Origin: Gelidibacter sediminis
Lineage (GTDB): Bacteria > Bacteroidota > Bacteroidia > Flavobacteriales > Flavobacteriaceae
Direction of reading: 5' to 3'
NCBI RefSeq assembly: GCF_004364975.1
Contig: NZ_SOBW01000007.1
Coordinates: forward strand, 62,001 to 126,000
Length of the DNA stretch: 64,000 nucleotides
How positions within the stretch are numbered: the first letter of the stretch is position 1; every line of letters begins with the position of its first letter. The notes beneath the pieces are model-generated. The model did no database searches. It was not told the DNA's origin and saw only the letters and a program-made list of their open reading frames with translations. Below, piece by piece: positions 34,871 through 42,990 of this stretch. A program made the translations under genes and the position numbers.

Positions 34871-35947
34871 TTAAATTATATCAGTATTTGCTTTTAATTT
34901 CTGGGTATTTTCGGCCAATTGCAGCTCATCAATTATACGCTGTATATCACCATTAACAATATTGCTTAAATCATAAAGTGTTAAGCCAATTCTATGATCC
35001 GTTACGCGACCTTGAGAATAATTATAGGTTCTAATTTTGGCACTTCTATCTCCAGAGGTTACCATAGACCCTCTTTTTTCTGCATCTTCGGCATTTTTCT
35101 TGGCAAGTTCCATTTCATATAAACGCGATCGCAAGACTTTAAAGGCTTTCTCTTTATTCTTATGTTGCGATTTTTGATCTTGACATTGTGCGACTAACCC
35201 TGTTGGAATGTGTGTTAAACGTACAGCGGAATAGGTCGTGTTTACAGATTGACCTCCTGGACCTGAAGAACAGAAAAAATCAATACGCACTTCTTTAGGA
35301 TTAATTTCCACATCAAACTCTTCAGCTTCCGGGAACACCATTACCGTAGCAGCACTTGTATGCACACGTCCTTGGGTTTCTGTTTGTGGTACACGTTGCA
35401 CACGGTGCACACCCGCCTCAAATTTTAATGTCCCGTACACATCATCTCCAGAAACCTCAAATTGTATCTCTTTATAGCCACCGTTAGTACCTTCACTATA
35501 ATCTACCACATCAACTTTCCACCCTTTACTTTCGCAATATTTAGAATACATTCTAAACAAATCTCCCGCAAAAATACTCGCTTCGTCACCACCAGTACCT
35601 GCACGGAGTTCCATAACGGCATTCTTCGCATCTTCAGGATCTCTAGGTATTAACATAAAACGAATATCATCCTCCAATTTAGGGATACCTTCTTTCGCCT
35701 CGTCATATTGCATTTTAGCCATTTCAACCATTTCAGGATCGCTCCCGTCATCCAATATTTCTTGCGCCTCAGCCAAATTGTTAGTCAACTCAATATACTC
35801 CTCGCGTTTATCCATGAGTTTACGCAACTCTTTATATTCTTTATTGAGTTCTACATAACGCTTTTGATCAGTCATAATATCTGGCTGGATAATCAAATCA
35901 CTAACCTCATCAAAACGTTGCTTTACTATTTGTAATTTGTCTAACAT
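34871..35947 (-). CDS. prfA: Peptide chain release factor 1
   Basis: RF1 of 358 residues, terminating translation at UAA and UAG. The peptidyl-hydrolysis motif is in [10 protein letters not shown] (GGQ about 232), preceded by [15 protein letters not shown]1-type anticodon-like region and [19 protein letters not shown] are present. The frame continues to 36037, but [12 protein letters not shown] at 35947 is the family start, and a TACTTTTG box lies 20 bases upstream. It is followed by a terminator before pyrF. Confidence 0.96.
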   Translation of the reverse strand: MLDKLQIVKQRFDEVSDLIIQPDIMTDQKRYVELNKEYKELRKLMDKREEYIELTNNLAEAQEILDDGSDPEMVEMAKMQYDEAKEGIPKLEDDIRFMLIPRDPEDAKNAVMELRAGTGGDEASIFAGDLFRMYSKYCESKGWKVDVVDYSEGTNGGYKEIQFEVSGDDVYGTLKFEAGVHRVQRVPQTETQGRVHTSAATVMVFPEAEEFDVEINPKEVRIDFFCSSGPGGQSVNTTYSAVRLTHIPTGLVAQCQDQKSQHKNKEKAFKVLRSRLYEMELAKKNAEDAEKRGSMVTSGDRSAKIRTYNYSQGRVTDHRIGLTLYDLSNIVNGDIQRIIDELQLAENTQKLKANTDII

Positions 35948-35966
35948 GTATGGTTTAATTGTGATG

Positions 35967-35974
35967 CAAAAGTA
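35967..35974 (-). promoter_or_regulatory. -7 box of prfA
   Basis: TACTTTTG on the minus strand; supports ATG 35947 over the longer frame. Confidence 0.55.
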
Positions 35975-36225
35975 CGATAATTTCTTAATTCTAAATAAGG
36001 AAATTTCAATACCAACTAAAGAAAAAACAGAATGCATTATTAATTTCAGGTGATGCTATGGGACAAAAAAACCAAGTGCTTCTGATGAGGAATTGAAACC
36101 CAATTCTCGTTATTTTATCCCAATAAGATTCAAAATGGACGTCTAGTTCATTGAAGATAACCAACTAAGCATATTACATTTATAGCGCTTCTGAAATAAT
36201 TATATGATAATAACGTTTGCATGTT

Positions 36226-36516
36226 ATGACACAGCGTTTGGGAGCTATATTATTGTTTTATAAACCATTTTTTTTATGGTCTATGGCGGTCAATGTGATG
36301 ATCCTCATTTTCAACCCTTATATTTTACCAAGTATCATTACCAAATTATTTCTGACTTTCTTTGTTTGGTATTTGGTACGTGAAACCAGTGCTAAACGAA
36401 AGCTCATATTTTACAAAAATTTGGGAATTTCAACCTTGAGACTTTTTTGCTCACTATACATTGTTGATATTGTGATAACACTCACCTTCCTGCTCTTAAT
36501 GAAAGCATTTGTATGA
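36226..36516 (+). CDS. Small membrane protein translationally coupled to an ABC ATPase
   Basis: A 96-residue protein with three hydrophobic stretches (about 5-25, 27-48 and 72-92), separated by the basic loop VRETSAKRKLIFYKNLGIS. The ORF may be read from a TTG at 36217, but ATG 36226 (MTQRLGAILLF) is preferred. Its TGA overlaps the ATG of the ABC ATPase (ATGA). It may be the membrane half of a minimal transporter, though it is far smaller than a normal ABC permease. No family recognised. Confidence 0.65.
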   Translation: MTQRLGAILLFYKPFFLWSMAVNVMILIFNPYILPSIITKLFLTFFVWYLVRETSAKRKLIFYKNLGISTLRLFCSLYIVDIVITLTFLLLMKAFV

Positions 36517-37172
36517 CTATTGAATTGGATAGTGTAGAATTAAATTTCGAAACACGCCGTGTTTTAAACGGGGTTTATCTCAAAATTGAAACAGGTACTA
36601 TTGTTGGACTTCTGGGACGTAATGGATCTGGGAAAAGTTGTCTGTTGCAAATTTTATTTGGATCATTACGACCCAAATACAAGTTTATAAGAATTAATGG
36701 GTTGCCTTTACTACAACCGTTTTACAAAAAAGGCAATATGGTTTACCTACCACAACATGACATGGCTCCAGGTAAGCTCAAAATAAAGACACTATTTAAA
36801 CTTTTACACTTAGAGTGGCAGGACTTTATAAGCTATTTTGAAAACTTTTCACAATTTTACAATTATAAACTTAACACTATTTCTGGCGGAGAACGACGTG
36901 TAATTGAAACCTACGCAGTTTTGAAAATGCAGAGTGATGTAGTGTTATTAGACGAACCTTTTTCCAACATTGCTCCTCTATACGTTGAAAAAATAAAAGA
37001 ACTCATAGTAGCCGAGAAAACAACAAAAGCCATTTTGCTTACTGACCATTATTATAAAGATGTCACTGCTATATGTGATGCCCTCTATTTAATCCACAAT
37101 GGTTCTACGAGAACAATAGAGTCTAAAACAGAGCTTGAAGATTTTAAGTATCTACATCCTGATGGCAATTAA
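36513..37172 (+). CDS. ABC transporter ATP-binding protein
   Basis: A 219-residue ATPase: Walker A GLLGRNGSGKSC (about 33-44), signature TISGGERRVIE (about 127), Walker B VVLLDEPFSN and switch histidine in LLTDHYYK. It is the LolD/LivF-like size but has an unusual Q-loop region (VYLPQHDMAPGKLKI). It overlaps the upstream small membrane protein by 4 bases; no normal permease is adjacent, so it may serve a distant one or have a non-transport role. A terminator follows at 37179. Confidence 0.85.
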   Translation: MTIELDSVELNFETRRVLNGVYLKIETGTIVGLLGRNGSGKSCLLQILFGSLRPKYKFIRINGLPLLQPFYKKGNMVYLPQHDMAPGKLKIKTLFKLLHLEWQDFISYFENFSQFYNYKLNTISGGERRVIETYAVLKMQSDVVLLDEPFSNIAPLYVEKIKELIVAEKTTKAILLTDHYYKDVTAICDALYLIHNGSTRTIESKTELEDFKYLHPDGN

Positions 37173-37178
37173 AAAAAA

Positions 37179-37210
37179 GAAAGGGAACTTTTTAGTCCCC
37201 TTTCTTTTTT
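37179..37210. terminator. Bidirectional terminator between the ABC ATPase and the class II RNR
   Basis: GAAAGGGAACT and AGTCCCCTTTC pair with one mismatch and run into TTTTTT; A-rich on the other side, so it can serve both convergent genes. Confidence 0.8.
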
Positions 37211-37224
37211 GAAATCTAAATTGT

Positions 37225-39777
37225 TTATCCACATTTAGAAGATCCACAATCCTTGCAGGTCAAACAACCTTCCTGATAGATTAAATTTTCTGAATTACAA
37301 TTACTACATGCCTGCCCTTTAACTTGAGTTCCATCCTCTACATAACGTTTCAAGGCTCTTACCACACCATTTTTCCAAGTATTGATAGATTCTGTATCCA
37401 ACTGCAAACTGTTAATTAAATCTACAATTTTATCAATTGGCATCCCATGGCGTAAGGTACTAGAGATCAATTTGGCGTAGTTCCAATATTCAGGATCAAA
37501 TTTGTGAGAGAGTCCTTCAATAGTTGTTTTATATCCTCTAATGTTTTTATATTGGAAATCATAGCGCGATGTCCCATCTTCGTTTCTATTTTTGATAATA
37601 ACCCCCTCATTAGCCCAACGCGGAATTAAAATTCCATCTTCATCATCAGCAAGCCCTGTAAAGATCTCGTAAGGTTTTCCATCAATCAACCCGATAAAGG
37701 CAATCCACTTTTCCTTATTGTTTTGAAATCTTACCACATCAGCTTTAAGTACTTGAGGACGTTTGGTAGGAAACGTTGTTAAGGTTTCTGTGTCCTCGTC
37801 CTTTTTTTCATCATTGGAAATCAAAACTCCAGATCTTGAACCGTCCCTATACACTGTAACACCCTTACAACCTACTTCCCAGGCTTCCATATAAAGCTTA
37901 CCAACTAAGTCTTCAGTAGCATCATTTGGCAAATTAATGGTAACACTGATCGAGTGATCCACCCACTTTTGAACAGCACCCTGCATAGACACTTTACTCA
38001 TCCAATCTACATCATTTGAAGTGGCTTTATAATAAGGCGACTTTTTAATGAGCTGATCCAATTCTTTTTGCGCATAATTTTTAGTGAGATCAAATCCATT
38101 GACTTCCATCCACTCTTTAAATCTGTGATGGAACACCACATATTCTTCCCAAGAATCTCCAACCTCATCTACAAAATCTACACGTGCCTCCTTATCATTT
38201 GGATTCACTTTACGACGTCTTTTATAAACAGGCATAAAAACAGGTTCTATTCCAGATGATGTTTGGGTCATCAAACTGGTTGTTCCTGTTGGAGCAATGG
38301 TCAATAGAGCGATGTTACGACGGCCATATTCTGACATGTCGTAATATAATTTACTATCCGCCTCTTTTAATCGTTGAATGAACGGATTATTTTTCTCTCT
38401 TTCAATATCAAAAAATGCAAACGCACCACGCTCTTTTGCCAAATCCACTGACGAGCGATAAGCTGCAAGCGCGAGGGTTTTATGAACTTCAACAGAAAAC
38501 TCATTACCTTCCTTACTACCGTATTGAATGCCCAAAGCTGCCAACATATCTCCTTCAGCAGTAATTCCTACTCCAGTTCTTCTACCTTCTTCAGCCTTAG
38601 TTCGGATATTGACCCATAAATTTCTTTCTGTGGCTTTAACTTCATCACCCTCAGGATCTTCATCAATTTTCCGTAAAATATTATCAATCTTGTCTAATTC
38701 AAGATCGATAATGTCGTCCATAATACGTTGTGCATAGCCGACGTGCTCCTTAAAAAGTTCAAAATTAAATTTAGCCTCTTTTGTAAATGGCCGCTCTACA
38801 TATGAAAATAAATTAATAGCTAATAACCTACAGGAATCATAAGGGCATAGCGGAATTTCACCACACGGGTTTGTAGACACCGTTTTATAGCCTAAGTCAG
38901 CATAACAATCTGGAACGGATTCATTAATAATAGTATCCCAAAATAAAATACCAGGTTCTGCTGATTTCCAGGCGTTATGAACAATTTTTTTCCAAATACC
39001 ATTGGCATCAATGGTTTTTGAAAACTTAGGATTGTCGCTAAAAATTGGATATTTTTGAGTATACTGTGTATTATTCTTTACAGCTCTCATGAAATCATCA
39101 TCAATTCGTACACTAACGTTTGCACCAGTAACTTTTCCTTGCTCTAATTTAGCATCGATAAAATCTTCTGCATCAGGATGGTTTATAGAAACAGACAACA
39201 TTAGCGCTCCTCGCCTACCATCTTGAGCAACTTCTCTTGTAGAGTTGGAATAGCGCTCCATAAATGGCACAATTCCGGTAGAAGTTAAAGCAGAATTTTT
39301 AACAGGCGAACTCTTTGGACGAATGTGAGACAAATCGTGACCCACACCTCCACGACGTTTCATAAGCTGAACTTGTTCTTGATCTATTTTCATGATCCCA
39401 CCGTAGGAATCCGAATTACCGTCATTTCCAATAACAAAACAGTTGGACAGTGAAGCAATTTGAAAGGGATTTCCAATACCTGCCATTGGACTTCCTTGTG
39501 GTACAATGTATTTAAAATCTTTGATGAGATCAAATACTTCTTGTTCTGACATCGGATTTTCATACTTCGACTCAACACGTGCAATTTCTTTTGCAATTCG
39601 TGTATGCATGGCATTTGGAGAAGATTCATAAATATTACCGTCAGAATCCTTAAGGGCATATTTATTTAACCAAACTCTTGCGGCCAAATCATCGCCTTTA
39701 AAATATTTTAAGGCAGCTTCAAAAGCTTCATCTTGTGTGTAGGTTGTGGTTGGAGGCAATAGCGTGTCTACTTTCAT
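37225..39777 (-). CDS. nrdJ: Adenosylcobalamin-dependent (class II) ribonucleotide reductase
   Basis: An 850-residue enzyme reducing ribonucleotides to deoxyribonucleotides with coenzyme B12, needing no oxygen or second subunit. Seen: the substrate-side cysteine in SLSNCFVIGN (about 110), radical-site NPCGEIPLCPYDSCRLLAINLFSY (about 302), IAPTGTTSLM, the B12-binding part, and a C-terminal cysteine cluster CSNCNSENLIYQEGCLTCKDCGSSKCG-type region (four CxxC-like pairs; the last re-reduces the active site). Length and the zinc-ribbon tail fit the NrdJ type common in Bacteroidota. No ATP-cone is obvious. No cobalamin riboswitch or NrdR box could be recognised upstream. Confidence 0.94.
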   Translation of the reverse strand: MKVDTLLPPTTTYTQDEAFEAALKYFKGDDLAARVWLNKYALKDSDGNIYESSPNAMHTRIAKEIARVESKYENPMSEQEVFDLIKDFKYIVPQGSPMAGIGNPFQIASLSNCFVIGNDGNSDSYGGIMKIDQEQVQLMKRRGGVGHDLSHIRPKSSPVKNSALTSTGIVPFMERYSNSTREVAQDGRRGALMLSVSINHPDAEDFIDAKLEQGKVTGANVSVRIDDDFMRAVKNNTQYTQKYPIFSDNPKFSKTIDANGIWKKIVHNAWKSAEPGILFWDTIINESVPDCYADLGYKTVSTNPCGEIPLCPYDSCRLLAINLFSYVERPFTKEAKFNFELFKEHVGYAQRIMDDIIDLELDKIDNILRKIDEDPEGDEVKATERNLWVNIRTKAEEGRRTGVGITAEGDMLAALGIQYGSKEGNEFSVEVHKTLALAAYRSSVDLAKERGAFAFFDIEREKNNPFIQRLKEADSKLYYDMSEYGRRNIALLTIAPTGTTSLMTQTSSGIEPVFMPVYKRRRKVNPNDKEARVDFVDEVGDSWEEYVVFHHRFKEWMEVNGFDLTKNYAQKELDQLIKKSPYYKATSNDVDWMSKVSMQGAVQKWVDHSISVTINLPNDATEDLVGKLYMEAWEVGCKGVTVYRDGSRSGVLISNDEKKDEDTETLTTFPTKRPQVLKADVVRFQNNKEKWIAFIGLIDGKPYEIFTGLADDEDGILIPRWANEGVIIKNRNEDGTSRYDFQYKNIRGYKTTIEGLSHKFDPEYWNYAKLISSTLRHGMPIDKIVDLINSLQLDTESINTWKNGVVRALKRYVEDGTQVKGQACSNCNSENLIYQEGCLTCKDCGSSKCG

Positions 39778-39973
39778 TTAATTTCGTGCTTTAATTGGTT
39801 GTGGAACATTTCTTTTGAGAGTGTAAAGTAACAAAAAATAAACAACTTGCAACATGATCGAAATCATGAAGTTTACAACAAAAACAACTTAATTAAGTGA
39901 TTATTAGGTGATTACGAATTTATCAACATGAAAAAGTTAACAAATTTTAAAAATTATAATTGGTATATCCAAA

Positions 39974-41074
39974 TTAGAAATCGAGAGCTACACCAATGCC
40001 TAAGATTTGCTTCCATTGCACTCTGGCACCGTTCTCTACGTACTTGTCTTTAATGTCAGTAGGCGTTAAAATCTTGATGTCATCATCGTATTTTATATGA
40101 GACCCAAGAGATGCTTTTACATATTGGTTGACTTTAAAATCAAAATTCACCAACCAATCCACATCAATATTTCCAAAACTATTGAGGTAGTCGGTATACA
40201 AACTTGTTTTACTAGAAACATTAATATTTTCAAAAATTCCGGTTTCGAAATAATTAGTGACTAAAATTCCTACTTCATTTTTAGAGGTTCTCCCCCTTCT
40301 AAGCACATTTCCCTCATCATCATAAACAGCCGGATCGACCCCAAAAGCCCCTTTATCAGCTAATCCTCGATCTAACACATAGGTTGTCTTGACAGTTAAT
40401 GGCGAGAAATAAAAAGAAAATTTTTCCATATCCTTCCCATATTCAGCACCAGCACCGACAAACATATATCCAGGCGCCAAAAATTTAGAGATAGCACGTT
40501 CTCTGTTCGGGTATTTATACCCATTTGTAAATTGTGTTTTGAAATTAAACTGAGCTGAAAAAAACCAGTTTGTTAAGGAATCCTGTCGGTACCCGATGTT
40601 AGAGGACAACTCGATAATATCTTCTGTTTTTCTCAACTTCTGATCCTCCTGCTTGTGAAGACCGTACCGAACCTTACTTTTATTGGTCCAATAAAAATCC
40701 TTGTATTTATAATTTAAACTGGAATTAAGACCCAGTAATGCAGATATGGAATTACTACCCCCAGCATTCCAGTTTACAAAGGTTACTTCACTAATATCCA
40801 CACTAGCCCTATTTTTTTGAACCCATTTCGGTTTTTCTATGGCTGCTAGGGAATCTGCCTTATATTGGGCAATAATTTTTGCCCTTGCAACCGCCAAATC
40901 TATAGCTAAGGCATTTGCTTTTGCCACCGCTTTTTCAGCGGCTTTTAGTCGAGCCTTAGCCAAAATTAAAGAATCAGATTTTGCAATGGCAACTGAATCC
41001 TTCTCCGGACTTGTGGTTTGAGCGTTTAAAAATTGACATAGCAATACTGTGCATATCATAAAAATCTTTCTCAT
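39974..41074 (-). CDS. DUF3078 outer-membrane protein
   Basis: A 366-residue protein: signal peptide ending FLNAQ, an alanine/lysine-rich helical linker (about 30-75; repeated AxA and AK units, probably periplasmic coiled coil), then a DUF3078 beta-barrel-like domain (EVTFVNWNAGGSNSIS, YKYKDFYWTNKSKVRYGL, DIIELSSNIGYR, FFSAQFNFKTQF) ending in VALDF. The terminal aromatic residue is the usual outer-membrane assembly signal. The function is unknown. Gaps of about 200 and 34 bases flank it; purM upstream on the same strand could be co-transcribed. Confidence 0.85.
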   Translation of the reverse strand: MRKIFMICTVLLCQFLNAQTTSPEKDSVAIAKSDSLILAKARLKAAEKAVAKANALAIDLAVARAKIIAQYKADSLAAIEKPKWVQKNRASVDISEVTFVNWNAGGSNSISALLGLNSSLNYKYKDFYWTNKSKVRYGLHKQEDQKLRKTEDIIELSSNIGYRQDSLTNWFFSAQFNFKTQFTNGYKYPNRERAISKFLAPGYMFVGAGAEYGKDMEKFSFYFSPLTVKTTYVLDRGLADKGAFGVDPAVYDDEGNVLRRGRTSKNEVGILVTNYFETGIFENINVSSKTSLYTDYLNSFGNIDVDWLVNFDFKVNQYVKASLGSHIKYDDDIKILTPTDIKDKYVENGARVQWKQILGIGVALDF

Positions 41075-41108
41075 TAAGCAGGATTTTAATAGTTAGATTA
41101 GTCTGCGT

Positions 41109-42287
41109 TTAATATTCAAACACACCAAATTCACTAGTAATGGTCAACTGCTTCTTAGCAGCGTCTTGCACTCTGCCAACAATTTGCGCCTCTACATTAA
41201 ATGATTTTGATATTGCTATAATATCATCAGCAATACTTGGGGACACATAAAGCTCCATACGATGACCACAGTTGAACACTTGATACATTTCCTTCCAATT
41301 GGTGTTGGATTGTTCTTGAATCAATTTAAACAACGGCGGAATTGGGAATAAATTATCTTTAATGATATGAAGGCGGTCTACAAAATGAAGAATCTTGGTC
41401 TGCGCACCACCGCTACAATGCACCATACCATGAATATTAGAGGAATTATATTTAGATAAAATTTTATTGATAATAGGTGCATAGGTACGCGTAGGAGACA
41501 GCACCAATTTGCCGGCATCTATCGGAGACCCATCAACAGCATCAGTTAATTTTACATTTCCTGAATACACTAATTCGTTAGGTACAGAAGCGTCAAAACT
41601 TTCCGGAAATTTTTCAGCCAAATATTTATGAAATACGTCGTGACGTGCAGAAGTAAGACCGTTACTCCCCATACCTCCGTTATACGAAGTTTCATAACTT
41701 GCTTGACCTGAAGATGATAATCCAACAATCACATCGCCGGCTTTAATATTTGCATTGTCAATAACTTCAGCACGTTTCATGCGCGCTGTTACAGTAGAAT
41801 CTACGATTATAGTTCTAACCAAGTCTCCCACATCAGCAGTTTCTCCACCTGTAGAATGAATAGTAACACCAAAAGTATTCAACTCGGCAATTAATTCTTC
41901 AGTACCATTGATAATGGCCGAAATGACCTCGCCAGGGATTAAATTTTTATTTCTGCCTATTGTAGATGACAGCATAATATTATTAGTGGCTCCCACACAC
42001 AACAAATCATCAATATTCATTATCAATGCATCTTGGGCAATACCTTTCCACACCGATACATCTCCTGTCTCTTTCCAGTACATATATGCTAAAGAAGATT
42101 TTGTACCCGCTCCATCAGCATGCATAATCAAACAGTATTCTTCATCATTAGTGAGATAATCTGGGACTATTTTACAAAATGCCTGTGGAAATAGCCCTTT
42201 ATCAATATTTTTTATAGCATTGTGAACGTCTTCTTTTGAAGCCGAAACACCTCTTTGTGCATATCTTTTACTAACGTCTTGACTCAT
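41109..42287 (-). CDS. purM: Phosphoribosylformylglycinamidine cyclo-ligase (AIR synthetase)
   Basis: A 392-residue purine-synthesis enzyme closing the imidazole ring of AIR with ATP. It is the divergent Bacteroidota form, longer than E. coli PurM (345). Seen: RYAQRGVSASKEDVHNAIKNI, HADGAGTKSSLAYMYWKETGD, DALIMNIDDLLCVGATN, ELNTFGVTIHSTGGETADVGDLVRT-like active-site region, LSSSGQASYE and GGMGSNGLTSARHDVF. A TATTTTTG box lies 18 bases upstream. The upstream 306-base gap holds a dyad and a terminator. Confidence 0.9.
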   Translation of the reverse strand: MSQDVSKRYAQRGVSASKEDVHNAIKNIDKGLFPQAFCKIVPDYLTNDEEYCLIMHADGAGTKSSLAYMYWKETGDVSVWKGIAQDALIMNIDDLLCVGATNNIMLSSTIGRNKNLIPGEVISAIINGTEELIAELNTFGVTIHSTGGETADVGDLVRTIIVDSTVTARMKRAEVIDNANIKAGDVIVGLSSSGQASYETSYNGGMGSNGLTSARHDVFHKYLAEKFPESFDASVPNELVYSGNVKLTDAVDGSPIDAGKLVLSPTRTYAPIINKILSKYNSSNIHGMVHCSGGAQTKILHFVDRLHIIKDNLFPIPPLFKLIQEQSNTNWKEMYQVFNCGHRMELYVSPSIADDIIAISKSFNVEAQIVGRVQDAAKKQLTITSEFGVFEY

Positions 42288-42304
42288 AACTTTAATTGGA
42301 TTGA

Positions 42305-42312
42305 CAAAAATA
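42305..42312 (-). promoter_or_regulatory. -7 box of purM
   Basis: TATTTTTG on the minus strand, 18 bases upstream of ATG 42287. Confidence 0.5.
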
Positions 42313-42458
42313 AGGATTGTATTTTAGTTTTCCCCTTAAAACAGTTTTGAATTAGCGTTGCATACAAATAAATGAATAACTTTCCGGTAGCATCTTTAAC
42401 CGGAACCATACTCAAATGTATAGCACGAATTTTATACCGGAAGCCTAGTTAAAAGTTA

Positions 42459-42478
42459 AATGCTTATGTATAAGCATT
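42459..42478. promoter_or_regulatory. Perfect dyad upstream of purM
   Basis: AATGCTTA-TGTA-TAAGCATT, 8-bp arms. About 150 bases upstream of the purM box, inside the 306-base intergenic region 42288-42593, which otherwise has only CCGG-containing direct repeats (near 42383, 42400 and 42437) and a terminator. Its role is unknown. Confidence 0.35.
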
Positions 42479-42502
42479 AAGTATTGAATTAAAACAAAAT
42501 AA

Positions 42503-42537
42503 AAAGGACAACTAATTTTTTCAATTAGTTGTCCTTT
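42503..42537 (-). terminator. Terminator of the 50-residue exported peptide gene
   Basis: AAAGGACAACTAATT pairs perfectly with AATTAGTTGTCCTTT over 15 bp with a TTTTC loop; on the minus strand TTTTTATTTTG follows. Confidence 0.85.
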
Positions 42538-42593
42538 ACACAGTTTTCTTAATGAGATTAAAAAGATGAATATCCGTTAGTAGAATCTATTCC

Positions 42594-42746
42594 TTATTGT
42601 GAAAGTTTAGTATCGTTGTGAAATCCATCTTGCATTACCACTGCAGCAGAATATGAATCTTTTTCTGTTGCGTTGTCTGAATCGTCTTGAGAAAACAAAT
42701 AAGTAGCAAATGCCAATGCCGCAAAGCTTAGAATAAGTTTTTTCAT
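42594..42746 (-). CDS. 50-residue exported peptide
   Basis: Short ORF with a good signal peptide (MKKLILSFAALAFATYLFSQ) and a small, acidic, Ser/Asp-rich mature part (DDSDNATEKDSYSAAVVMQD, then GFHNDTKLSQ). It has its own TACATTTG box 27 bases upstream and a strong terminator 57 bases past the stop, so it is a complete small transcription unit. No cysteines, so not a bacteriocin of the disulfide type. The function is unknown; it was too short to appear among longer ORFs. Confidence 0.65.
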   Translation of the reverse strand: MKKLILSFAALAFATYLFSQDDSDNATEKDSYSAAVVMQDGFHNDTKLSQ

Positions 42747-42773
42747 CTTAATAATTATTGATTAATAGCATTA

Positions 42774-42781
42774 CAAATGTA
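42774..42781 (-). promoter_or_regulatory. -7 box of the 50-residue peptide gene
   Basis: TACATTTG on the minus strand, 28 bases upstream of ATG 42746. Confidence 0.5.
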
Positions 42782-42939
42782 AGAAAATAACCCTCTACAA
42801 ATCAGTCTCTAAAGAGTTATTTTGGTGCTTTATTGATAATTTCGACTAGATGCAATTTAACAAGACGAAATACAGTTTTCCCATGTATTTCAATATGTGA
42901 ACACACGTACATTAAGTCTATTAACAACAATTAATAAAA

Positions 42940-42964
42940 AAAGACTCCTGTAAAAGGAGTCTTT
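42940..42964 (-). terminator. Terminator of glnN
   Basis: AAAGACTCCT and AGGAGTCTTT with a short loop; on the minus strand TTTTTTT follows. 27 bases past the glnN stop. Confidence 0.85.
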
Positions 42965-42990
42965 CATTGTATTTAAAAGCACTATTATTT

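Noticed and set aside
39778-39973. Cobalamin riboswitch upstream of the class II RNR
   Set aside because: No GCCACTG-type B12 box or the long stem pattern could be recognised in this 196-base gap.
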